Shown: piece after piece, positions 1-5,623 of the stretch | Layout: each line of letters opens with the position of its first letter | Numbering within the stretch: the first letter of the stretch is position 1 | Assembly (NCBI GenBank): GCA_030730545.1 | Contig: JANQUX010000345.1 | Span: 1 to 6,356, forward strand | DNA length: 6,356 nt | Source: Maribacter sp. | GTDB taxonomy: Bacteria > Bacteroidota > Bacteroidia > Flavobacteriales > Flavobacteriaceae | Reading direction: 5' to 3' | Notes under the pieces: generated by a model | The model's input: only the letters and a program-made list of their open reading frames with translations | Told to the model about the DNA's origin: nothing | The model's database searches: none | Position numbers and translations under genes: made by a program

Positions 1-1562
1 TCTAAAGTAAATGGTTTGTGCGCATAGCGAACGCGTACTTTGTTACGTAGTAATTCAGCCAAGAACCTAGCATCTTTCATGCTATTCCAGTCCGCCAAAT
101 ACGCATACTTGTTTTCATCTATATTTTTAAGCTCAGGCTTTTTAAGTGCAACAGAAGAACCGCTAAAATTACTTTCACTGGCGATAGCATCTAATCCGTA
201 CGCATAAGGTAAAGACCATGCGGTAATGTCATAAGTGACAGAATCACTTAGTTTGGCCATAGGTTCGAACAACACTTTAACCAAAGTGCTTTTTGGTTGG
301 TTTGATGAAATTACCAAACTTTTATCGCTGCTTTTTATTGAACCAGCCTTACCGGTTGTATAGCTGTATCCTTTAACGGTGGCATTCGTGCCTGCTTGAT
401 ATTCAATTTCATGTTTGTCCAATAAACTAGCTAAAGCAGCTAATTTATCTGGGTTGCCATTCAGCACATAGCTATTGTATTTGAAATTTTTATTCAAGTA
501 AAATTTCTTGAACTCATCGTTTAACTTAGTAACATTTTTAGAAGCCACTTCTACGGTAGACAGACCAGTTGTTAAATGATGAGAAATTCTATCTTTTAAC
601 GTAAGTGTATCTCCAATACTAGTAATTATACCTAAACCGGCACGACCACTACCACCTTGCTCATAGGTCATCCCAATACCACCATTATAGGTAGGGTAGG
701 TATCGCCATAACTTGGGTAAAGAAGATCAAATACTTCTTTTGTAAAATAAAACCAGCCATTTTCGTCAAAATATTTTGCGTGGTTCTTGCCAATAGTTTC
801 TTGAAATTCTCTTTGAAAATCAGTTATCACCTCATGAAAAGGTTCTGCGGCAGGTGCAAAATAATACGGGTTGTCAACACCTTGCTCATGAAAATCCACA
901 TGAACGTGAGGCAGCCATTTATTAAACTGCTTTAAACGTTGCTGACTTTCTACTTGAGTAAGCCATGCCCAATCTCTATTTAGATCGAACATATAGTGAT
1001 TACTACGCCCGCTCCACCAGTTTTCATGGTGTTCCTTACTATTAGGATCAACCTGGTTCGGAGAATTTTTAAACTGGTTATACCAGTTTACATAACGATC
1101 TCTACCATCTGGGTTAATACAAGGGTCAATCAATACCACAGTATTTTCTAAGTAACTGCTTTTGCTGGTAAAAAGATCATATATGGTTTGCATTGAGGCT
1201 TCGGTACTAACACTTTCATTGCCATGAACATTATAGCTAAGCCATACAATAGCTTTATCTGGCGAGCCTTCTCCATTTAAGCCCTTCATGTGCTCTTCTC
1301 GAATAGTATCGAGGTTTTGCATATTTTGTTTTGTAGAAATGGTAGCCAGTATAAGCGATCTGCGTTCATTGGTTTTACCATATTCAATAAGCGTCATGCG
1401 TTGTGGCTCGGCATCTGCTAAATATTGATAGTAATCAACAACTTCATGATGTCTTGTAAATTGTGTGCCTAGTTCATAGCCTAAAAACTCCGACGGAGAT
1501 TTTAATTGAGCCAAACTTAACAATGGGATAAAAAGTAATGCGGTTCGTAGAATTAGTTTCAT
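1..1562 (-). CDS. Secreted M14 family zinc carboxypeptidase, C-terminus missing (partial)
   Basis: A metallopeptidase predicted to remove C-terminal residues from peptides outside the cytoplasm. About 520 codons are visible with no stop before the window edge. Related Bacteroidota proteins usually run to about 800 residues or more, so this is truncation by the window, not a broken gene. The start at 1562 gives a good signal peptide: MKLILR, a hydrophobic stretch, then a likely cleavage at SLA-Q near residue 18-19. The M14 zinc site is complete: HGNE at residues 113-116 (H113, E116) and H225 in DFHEQG. NPDGR at 150-154 supplies the substrate-carboxylate side, and E301 in MTYEQGG fits the catalytic glutamate. 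The spacing matches classical carboxypeptidases. After the catalytic domain a region around residues 420-450 contains DSVTYDITAWSLPYAYG, typical of long Bacteroidota M14 proteins. The gene is divergent from bshC. Its substrate is unknown. Confidence 0.93.
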   Translation of the reverse strand, partial: MKLILRTALLFIPLLSLAQLKSPSEFLGYELGTQFTRHHEVVDYYQYLADAEPQRMTLIEYGKTNERRSLILATISTKQNMQNLDTIREEHMKGLNGEGSPDKAIVWLSYNVHGNESVSTEASMQTIYDLFTSKSSYLENTVVLIDPCINPDGRDRYVNWYNQFKNSPNQVDPNSKEHHENWWSGRSNHYMFDLNRDWAWLTQVESQQRLKQFNKWLPHVHVDFHEQGVDNPYYFAPAAEPFHEVITDFQREFQETIGKNHAKYFDENGWFYFTKEVFDLLYPSYGDTYPTYNGGIGMTYEQGGSGRAGLGIITSIGDTLTLKDRISHHLTTGLSTVEVASKNVTKLNDEFKKFYLNKNFKYNSYVLNGNPDKLAALASLLDKHEIEYQAGTNATVKGYSYTTGKAGSIKSSDKSLVISSNQPKSTLVKVLFEPMAKLSDSVTYDITAWSLPYAYGLDAIASESNFSGSSVALKKPELKNIDENKYAYLADWNSMKDARFLAELLRNKVRVRYAHKPFTL

Positions 1563-1587
1563 ATAGTTATTTGTGTTCTGAGTGAGT

Positions 1588-1595
1588 CAAATCTA
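1588..1595 (-). promoter_or_regulatory. Candidate -7 promoter box of the carboxypeptidase gene
   Basis: Read on the minus strand this is TAGATTTG, an exact match to the Bacteroidota -7 consensus TAnnTTTG, ending 25 bases before the ATG at 1562. No TTTG lies at the usual 17-20 base spacing upstream; the nearest is TTTTG only 12 bases away. The -33 half is therefore weak and the call rests on the -7 box and its position. It predicts a short leader of roughly 20 bases. Confidence 0.4.
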
Positions 1596-1652
1596 TTAAA
1601 ATAAATGCAAAATGACTTCCATTTGCTATGTATTTCACCGAGTAAATGGGTC

Positions 1653-1683
1653 TTTAATACTACGGGTAATTAACTTATATTTA
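1653..1683 (+). promoter_or_regulatory. Candidate promoter of the bshC operon
   Basis: TTTA at 1653-1656 and TATATTTA at 1676-1683 are separated by 19 bases. Each box is one base away from the Bacteroidota consensus (TTTG at -33, TAnnTTTG at -7) and the spacing is right. It would give a leader of about 45 bases before the ATG at 1734. AT-rich DNA produces such matches by chance, so this is only the best candidate in the 171-base gap. Confidence 0.3.
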
Positions 1684-1733
1684 GGAAATGTAAAACGAAA
1701 GGGTTTTATATTTACCAAGTATTTACTTTTTAT

Positions 1734-3338
1734 ATGGATATTGATTGTTTACCCCTAGATAAAACAGGCTATTTTTCGAAATTAATTTGCGATTATACTG
1801 CAAAGGATCCCAAGCTTAACACCTTATATAATCGGTTTCCCGATATTGACGGATTTAAAGGGCAGATTGAAGAAAAAGGTGCTCATTTTACTCAAGATCA
1901 ACGAGATGTATTGTATTCTTCAATGCAGAATCAATATAAAAATACCGAGACCTCTAAAGGTACAGCGGCTAATATTAAGCTGTTAAAAGAAAAGAATACG
2001 TTTACTATAGTTACAGGGCATCAGTTAAATCTGTTTACAGGTCCGCTATACTTTTTATACAAGATTATCTCTACCATTAATTTAACGAAGCAGTTAAAAA
2101 AGGAATATCCAGCTAGTAATTTTGTGCCTATATATTGGATGGCGACAGAAGATCATGATTTTGAAGAAATCAATTATTTTAATTTCAAGGGATTAAAATT
2201 TCAATGGAATAAAGAGGCATCTGGTGCTGTTGGGCATTTACCTACGGAAGGATTGGAAGAAGTTTTTGCATTATACTCCAAAACTATTGGCGATAGTAAC
2301 AATGCTCAAAAGTTAAAAGAATTGTTTGAAAACGCATATCTGAAAAATGATAACTTAACAGATGCAACCCGGTTTTTGGCAAACGAAATTTTTAAGGACT
2401 ACGGATTAGTTATCGTAGACGGTGATGATATCGACTTAAAAAAGACCCTAGTACCTTACATAAAGAAAGATATTTTTGAGCAAACTGCGTTCGGGAAAGT
2501 ATTAGAAACCATTAAAGAAATAGAAGAAATTTCATCTGATTATCCGGTGCAGGTAAATCCGAGAGAAATTAATTATTTCTATTTAAAAGATGGAATTCGC
2601 GAAAGAATAATAGAAAGTAAAGAGCACTATATAGTAAATGATACCAGTTTTTCTTTCACTAAAGCAGCTTTGGTAGAAGAGATTAGTACTCACCCAGAGC
2701 GTTTTTCGCCCAACGTAATAGCTAGACCTTTATACCAAGAAGTAATTTTGCCTAACTTATGTTATATAGGCGGAGGTGGAGAAATAGCCTATTGGTTAGA
2801 ATTGAAGGCAGCTTTTGAAGCAATGAATGTACCTTTTCCAATTTTATTGGTAAGAAATTCAGCTTTGATTATTACCGAGAAACAAGCCGAAAAGCTAGAG
2901 CGAATGAATATTTCTAAGTCAGATATATTTCTAAAGCAGAACAGCCTTATTAATAAAAAAATTCGAGAAATTTCTAATATCGACATCGATTTTTCTCCAC
3001 AAAAGAAATTGCTAGAAGAGCAGTTTAAAGATTTATACTTACTAACAGAAAAGACCGATAAGTCATTTCTAGGTGCTGTAAAAGCACAAGAGGTAAAGCA
3101 AAAGAAAGGCTTAGATGCTTTAGAGAAGAGACTGTTACAAGCTCAGAAAAGAAAATTAAAAGATCATGTAGTTCGAATGACAGAGCTGCAGAATGAAATT
3201 TTCCCTAACCAGTCGCTTCAAGAGCGTCAGTTAAATTTTTCTGAGTTTTATTTGGCGTATGGCGAAGACTTAGTGCCAATGTTGTTTGAATCCTTAAATC
3301 CGTTAGATTTAATGTTTACTGTAATTACTCAAAAGTAA
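1734..3338 (+). CDS. bshC: Bacillithiol biosynthesis cysteine-adding enzyme BshC
   Basis: Cytosolic enzyme for the last step of bacillithiol synthesis, joining cysteine to the free amine of glucosaminyl-malate made by BshA and BshB. At 534 residues it is close to the Bacillus BshC length (about 540), so it is complete. Family motifs seen in order: TGHQLNLFTGPLY (94-106, nucleotide-binding-like N-terminal core), YWMATEDHDFEE (134-145), the block at 324-354 with FSPNVIARPLYQE and GGGGEIAYW, and a lysine- and glutamate-rich helical stretch at about 425-495 fitting the BshC coiled coil, followed by LQERQLNFSEFY near the end. The start at 1734 has no Shine-Dalgarno sequence, as usual in this phylum. 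The glycosyltransferase gene follows after three bases, suggesting co-transcription. bshA and bshB are not in the window. The position 96 His (TGHQ) replaces the Gln I recall from Bacillus (TGQQ) and is probably a lineage variant. Confidence 0.96.
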   Translation: MDIDCLPLDKTGYFSKLICDYTAKDPKLNTLYNRFPDIDGFKGQIEEKGAHFTQDQRDVLYSSMQNQYKNTETSKGTAANIKLLKEKNTFTIVTGHQLNLFTGPLYFLYKIISTINLTKQLKKEYPASNFVPIYWMATEDHDFEEINYFNFKGLKFQWNKEASGAVGHLPTEGLEEVFALYSKTIGDSNNAQKLKELFENAYLKNDNLTDATRFLANEIFKDYGLVIVDGDDIDLKKTLVPYIKKDIFEQTAFGKVLETIKEIEEISSDYPVQVNPREINYFYLKDGIRERIIESKEHYIVNDTSFSFTKAALVEEISTHPERFSPNVIARPLYQEVILPNLCYIGGGGEIAYWLELKAAFEAMNVPFPILLVRNSALIITEKQAEKLERMNISKSDIFLKQNSLINKKIREISNIDIDFSPQKKLLEEQFKDLYLLTEKTDKSFLGAVKAQEVKQKKGLDALEKRLLQAQKRKLKDHVVRMTELQNEIFPNQSLQERQLNFSEFYLAYGEDLVPMLFESLNPLDLMFTVITQK

Positions 3339-3341
3339 ACG

Positions 3342-4715
3342 ATGGGCAAGAACGTATCTCTAAATAAGATAACTATACTTGCTTTATTATCATTTTTAGT
3401 CATAACCTTAATTACATTTTTTAAAAGTGCCTTAGAGTTAGAAGACGCTGAACAGGCATATTACTCGCAATGGCTTCGCTGGGGTTATGATGATCAACCA
3501 CCACTTTATACATGGTTGCAGTATGGTCTCAATTCTATCTTTGGTGTGGGTAAAATAGCATTCTCTATGCTTAGAGGGCTATTATTTGCGGGTACATTGC
3601 TAATGCTTCATCGATTTACTAAAATAAGAATTAAAGACGCTAATATTTCTAAATTGGCTGTTTTGGCATTGGTCTTCATACCTGTGTATATTGACTTTAC
3701 TTTCCGAAGGCTTTCGCATACCAGTTTACTGTGTTTATGCGTTGTCTCTTCTTATTATGTTATACATCTTTTGGTGCAGCGAAAATCGATTCTTAATTTT
3801 CTGTTGCTTGGTTTTGTAGTAGGAGTAGGGATAATGGCGAAATACAATTATGCATTTTTTCTGGTAACCTTCGTGGTAGTTGCTTTGTGGGATGAAAAGT
3901 TAAGAGCAATAATCTTGAACCCAAAAATATTGTTGTCAGTTTTAGTATCCGTTCTATTAATTGGTCGCCATGTATATTGGTTATTGGGTCCTGATGAATT
4001 TCAATCTTTCTTAGCGTCTAGTATTGAAGAGAAAATAGGAACAGAAGAAGCTGAATCTGGATTTTCATTACTGCCGATATTAATTTATGGGAAAGCGTTG
4101 TTTGCTTTATTGTTCCCTATACTTCTAGTTGTCAGTATTGGCTACTTCTCAAAATTCATAAGTTTCAATAAGCAGAAATTACATTGGCTTGCTAAAATGT
4201 TCTTTGTGCAGTTACTGGTGCTAGGCTTATTTTTTCTCATTTTTCAAAGTCAGAAAGTAGAGACTAGGTGGTTGTTGCCGCTATTTATACCTTTTATAGT
4301 ATTACTTATAGAGACTATCAGTTTTAAAAATAGTTCGAAACTAGTTTCTGTTGGGTTTTGGATTTTTATTGCAGTATTAGGCGTTCAAACAATAAGAACA
4401 CCAATAGAGAAACTATTAAATATACCTTCATCTGTCCATTTTGGATTTGAGCCAATAGCCAATAAGTTGAGCAAGAATTATGATGAATATCAATGGGTGC
4501 TTCCTAACGTCACCTATGCCGGTAATGTGCGATTACTACATCCTAAACGAATAATACTTTCTGCAGATGATTATTCGTTGACAGATTTAGATTCGAAAGA
4601 TAAAAGAGAAGTTGAAGTAACGATTAATCCATCCGCAGTAAAACAAAGCACACCCTTAGATAGTTTAATTGGTTTTGGAAAAGAAAAAGAAAATCTATAT
4701 TTCTATATACATTAA
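3342..4715 (+). CDS. GT39/ArnT-like integral membrane glycosyltransferase (GT-C fold)
   Basis: Predicted inner-membrane transferase using a polyprenyl-phosphate sugar as donor; sugar and acceptor cannot be read from the sequence. The family signature is at residues 33-56: an acidic pair (LEDAEQAYY, D35 and E37) in the first extracytoplasmic loop, followed by WGYDDQPPLYTW, the counterpart of the GY-D-HPPL segment in ArnT and PMT_2 proteins. GIMAKYNYAFF (163-173) and ETRWLLPLFIPF (307-318) are further family-like segments. I count about eleven hydrophobic segments between residues 10 and 350, then a soluble tail of about 100 residues. Length (457) is normal to slightly short for the family. The start lies three bases after the bshC stop with no Shine-Dalgarno sequence, so it is probably the second gene of a two-gene operon. 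Its stop codon overlaps that of the convergent FMN-protein gene. Confidence 0.88.
   Translation: MGKNVSLNKITILALLSFLVITLITFFKSALELEDAEQAYYSQWLRWGYDDQPPLYTWLQYGLNSIFGVGKIAFSMLRGLLFAGTLLMLHRFTKIRIKDANISKLAVLALVFIPVYIDFTFRRLSHTSLLCLCVVSSYYVIHLLVQRKSILNFLLLGFVVGVGIMAKYNYAFFLVTFVVVALWDEKLRAIILNPKILLSVLVSVLLIGRHVYWLLGPDEFQSFLASSIEEKIGTEEAESGFSLLPILIYGKALFALLFPILLVVSIGYFSKFISFNKQKLHWLAKMFFVQLLVLGLFFLIFQSQKVETRWLLPLFIPFIVLLIETISFKNSSKLVSVGFWIFIAVLGVQTIRTPIEKLLNIPSSVHFGFEPIANKLSKNYDEYQWVLPNVTYAGNVRLLHPKRIILSADDYSLTDLDSKDKREVEVTINPSAVKQSTPLDSLIGFGKEKENLYFYIH
4712..4715. other. Shared TTAA palindrome holding both convergent stop codons
   Basis: The plus-strand gene stops with TAA at 4713-4715 and the minus-strand gene stops with TAA read from 4714-4712, so one TTAA serves both. 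No spacer exists for a terminator. I see only a weak GGAA/TTCC hairpin without a T-run just after it on the plus strand, and no clear terminator on the minus strand inside the glycosyltransferase gene. Transcripts from both sides should overlap at their 3' ends. Confidence 0.9.
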
Positions 4716-5257
4716 GGAACTAAAAATTCCCCATTCCAACTATCATCCGTTTTTACAAAAAGAGCTCTAATATGATTAGGTCTTTGTAGTTTTAAGTATT
4801 CAATTTTTGAAGGTATAATATCGATAATGGTGAAGTAGTTCTCGTCTTCAATATATTCTACATGATCAGGATTTTTAATTGAACTACCAGGGCTGGTTTG
4901 GGTAATGTAATCTTTTCTGCTGTTGGGTTGAATATTTTGCCAAGTAGTATGTAATCTATCCGTATTCGTAACTATTTGGGCAGTACCTTCCACTTTTAAC
5001 TGTAACATTTTTTTAGGATGATAGAGTAGAAAGCTGACTTGGTTATTATCTGCAATATGTTTCATTTTTTGGGTACGGCTATCGGTATAGATAGTTAAGA
5101 CTAAATTTTCAGAAACCTTACGAAGTACAACGGTACGTAAACGAGCTACGGTATCATTGCCTACTGTTGCCATTGTCATGTACCTGAATGGATGTCCTCT
5201 TTTATTTACTCCCTTATATATTTCAGTACTTAATTCTTCAAAAAACGAATTTATCAT
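4712..5257 (-). CDS. Pyridoxamine 5'-phosphate oxidase-superfamily FMN-binding protein
   Basis: A 181-residue cytosolic protein of the FMN-binding split beta-barrel superfamily. Visible superfamily features are RLRTVVLR (39-46) and YTDSRTQKM (57-65), the FMN-phosphate contact strands; a strand pair at FLLYHPKKMLQLKVEGTA (76-93); and a C-terminal segment with IEYLKLQ (152-158) and the ending WNGEFLVP. The ending resembles the Alr4036-type PNPOx-like group more than true PdxH, whose C-terminal substrate motif (WR-x-P type) I do not see. A general flavoprotein or reductase-like role is therefore safer than vitamin B6 synthesis. Length and both ends look complete. It is transcribed toward the bshC operon and its TAA shares a TTAA palindrome with the glycosyltransferase stop. 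The ATG at 5257 has no Shine-Dalgarno sequence. Confidence 0.88.
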   Translation of the reverse strand: MINSFFEELSTEIYKGVNKRGHPFRYMTMATVGNDTVARLRTVVLRKVSENLVLTIYTDSRTQKMKHIADNNQVSFLLYHPKKMLQLKVEGTAQIVTNTDRLHTTWQNIQPNSRKDYITQTSPGSSIKNPDHVEYIEDENYFTIIDIIPSKIEYLKLQRPNHIRALFVKTDDSWNGEFLVP

Positions 5258-5275
5258 GCTAATAAATATTTAATG

Positions 5276-5306
5276 TAAAAATAATGGAATTTTCGGGTAG
5301 GGTAAA
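5276..5306 (-). promoter_or_regulatory. Candidate promoter of the FMN-protein gene
   Basis: On the minus strand TTTA (5306-5303) and TATTTTTA (5283-5276) are separated by 19 bases, each one mismatch from the Bacteroidota -33 and -7 consensus boxes. The -7 box ends 18 bases before the ATG at 5257, implying a very short leader. The arrangement (TTTA, 19 bases, TAnnTTTA) is the same as the one proposed upstream of bshC, which gives slight support, but chance matches are easy in this AT-rich DNA. Confidence 0.3.
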
Positions 5307-5438
5307 AGAGTCGTTGGTTGTTATATTGATAAGAGCTATGAAAAAGAAATTGATTAGGTTCAATTTTTAAGCTTTGGTTTGAATTTGGTTTTTGATTTAT
5401 TCGAAAGCTCAGGGTGGTTCCTGAGCTTTCTTTTTTTT
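5284..5438 (+). ncRNA. Candidate small transcript (small RNA or 28-residue microprotein) ending in a terminator
   Basis: The terminator at 5403-5438 has no recognised plus-strand gene just upstream, so a short transcript starting somewhere in 5284-5335 is a reasonable inference; the 5' end is not defined. The same stretch holds an open frame of 28 codons (ATG at 5284, TAA at 5368-5370) with a hydrophobic middle (LVVILIRA) and a basic end (MKKKLIRFNF); an internal ATG at 5338 would give only the last 10 residues. The stop is 32 bases before the terminator stem. A 28-codon frame is easily random, no ribosome site is visible, and I do not recognise the peptide. I find no convincing plus-strand promoter. 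Flavobacterial structured RNAs such as Flavo-1 are known, but I cannot test the match. Confidence 0.3.
5403..5438 (+). terminator. Strong intrinsic terminator, plus strand, without an obvious gene
   Basis: GAAAGCTCAGG (5403-5413) and CCTGAGCTTTC (5420-5430) form a perfect 11-base-pair stem with a six-base loop (GTGGTT), followed at once by eight T at 5431-5438. The T-run exists only on the plus strand, so the direction is clear. The last recognised plus-strand gene ends at 4715, about 690 bases upstream. Confidence 0.88.
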
Positions 5439-5450
5439 AAATACTTTGTA

Positions 5451-5466
5451 AGGTTACTTATAACCT
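5451..5466. repeat. Short perfect inverted repeat AGGTTA-CTTA-TAACCT
   Basis: Six paired bases around a four-base loop, 12 bases after the T-run of the plus-strand terminator. It could be an RNA hairpin or a protein-binding palindrome; nothing in the sequence decides between them. Confidence 0.5.
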
Positions 5467-5481
5467 ATCGACCTAAGGGTA

Positions 5482-5520
5482 GAATACATATTGTTATGAA
5501 AAAGATTTTTTAATGTATTC
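5482..5520. repeat. Inverted repeat GAATACAT / ATGTATTC around a mini-ORF
   Basis: The eight-base arms at 5482-5489 and 5513-5520 are perfect complements. The 23-base loop holds a five-codon frame (ATG at 5496-5498, TAA at 5511-5513) and an inner AAAAA-GA-TTTTT pairing. The stop codon overlaps the first base of the right arm. Confidence 0.5.
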
Positions 5521-5541
5521 GATTTGATAATTGGTTGATTG

Positions 5542-5568
5542 AAAAGCCCGGTTGATTACCGGGCTTTT
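5542..5568 (-). terminator. Symmetric terminator hairpin, probably for the SIMPL gene
   Basis: AAAAGCCCGG (5542-5551) and CCGGGCTTTT (5559-5568) form a perfect 10-base-pair stem with a seven-base loop. Because the arms carry A4 and T4 at their outer ends, the hairpin can work from either strand. On the minus strand it lies 55 bases after the SIMPL stop, which makes it the natural terminator of that gene, though the T-run there is only TTTTC. On the plus strand it is followed by TTTTATATTT and could end a transcript from the left. Confidence 0.75.
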
Positions 5569-5583
5569 ATATTTAATATATTC

Positions 5584-5600
5584 TTTACCAGATCGGTAAA
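5584..5600. repeat. Small inverted repeat TTTACC-AGATC-GGTAAA
   Basis: Six-base perfect arms with a five-base centre, 23 bases beyond the SIMPL stop codon on the minus-strand transcript. It may be a minor 3' UTR hairpin or an operator-like palindrome. No gene start lies nearby, so an operator role is unlikely. Confidence 0.4.
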
Positions 5601-5623
5601 TGGTATTAATCAAAGTAACACTA

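Larger units (their letters stand above)
5445..5570 (+). ncRNA. Candidate structured RNA with three hairpins
   Basis: Three inverted repeats lie in a row: AGGTTA/TAACCT (5451-5466, four-base loop), GAATACAT/ATGTATTC (5482-5489 with 5513-5520, 23-base loop) and the terminator-like hairpin at 5542-5568. The wide loop of the second contains ATGAAAAAGATTTTTTAA (5496-5513), a 5-codon frame. Its opening TATGAAAAAGA (5495-5505) repeats 5337-5347 in the preceding candidate transcript, and both copies follow an ATATTG. The plus strand is chosen by analogy with the first transcript; these hairpins could equally belong to the 3' end of the SIMPL transcript. No clear promoter is visible. Confidence 0.22.
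5258..5623. other. 366-base intergenic region with terminators and possible small transcripts
   Basis: This region lies between the starts of the FMN-protein gene and the stop of the SIMPL gene, both on the minus strand. It has no clear protein gene. Contents in order: a candidate minus-strand promoter (5276-5306); a 28-codon plus-strand reading frame (5284-5370); a T-rich stretch with several TTTG repeats (5371-5397); a strong plus-strand terminator (5403-5438); an inverted repeat (5451-5466); a second, wider inverted repeat (5482-5520) enclosing a 5-codon frame; a symmetric terminator hairpin (5542-5568); and a small inverted repeat (5584-5600). Confidence 0.8.

Noticed and set aside
657..935. 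A 92-codon plus-strand open frame
   Set aside because: It lies wholly antisense to the M14 catalytic domain, which has intact zinc-binding motifs. Its translation resembles no protein family I know. It is a shadow frame.
2789..2986. A 65-codon minus-strand open frame
   Set aside because: It is antisense within the conserved part of bshC, with no promoter or family motif of its own.
3342..4715. The glycosyltransferase as a bacillithiol pathway enzyme
   Set aside because: It is a multi-pass GT-C protein with the ArnT/PMT_2 loop motif, whereas the pathway's known glycosyltransferase BshA is soluble GT-B. Adjacency alone is not enough.
4712..5257. Assignment as pdxH
   Set aside because: The superfamily is clear, but the C-terminal motif of true PdxH is not present and the ending resembles the Alr4036-type group.
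5371..5397. Several TTTG repeats as a possible -33 promoter array or short tandem repeat
   Set aside because: Spacing is irregular and no TAnnTTTG box follows at a suitable distance. It looks like ordinary T-rich sequence before a terminator.
5370..5430. A possible attenuator: AGCTTT at 5370-5375 could pair with AAAGCT at 5404-5409 and break the terminator stem, with a short peptide frame just upstream
   Set aside because: The alternative pairing is only six base pairs against eleven, AAGCTT-type sequence is self-complementary, and there is no plus-strand gene downstream to control.
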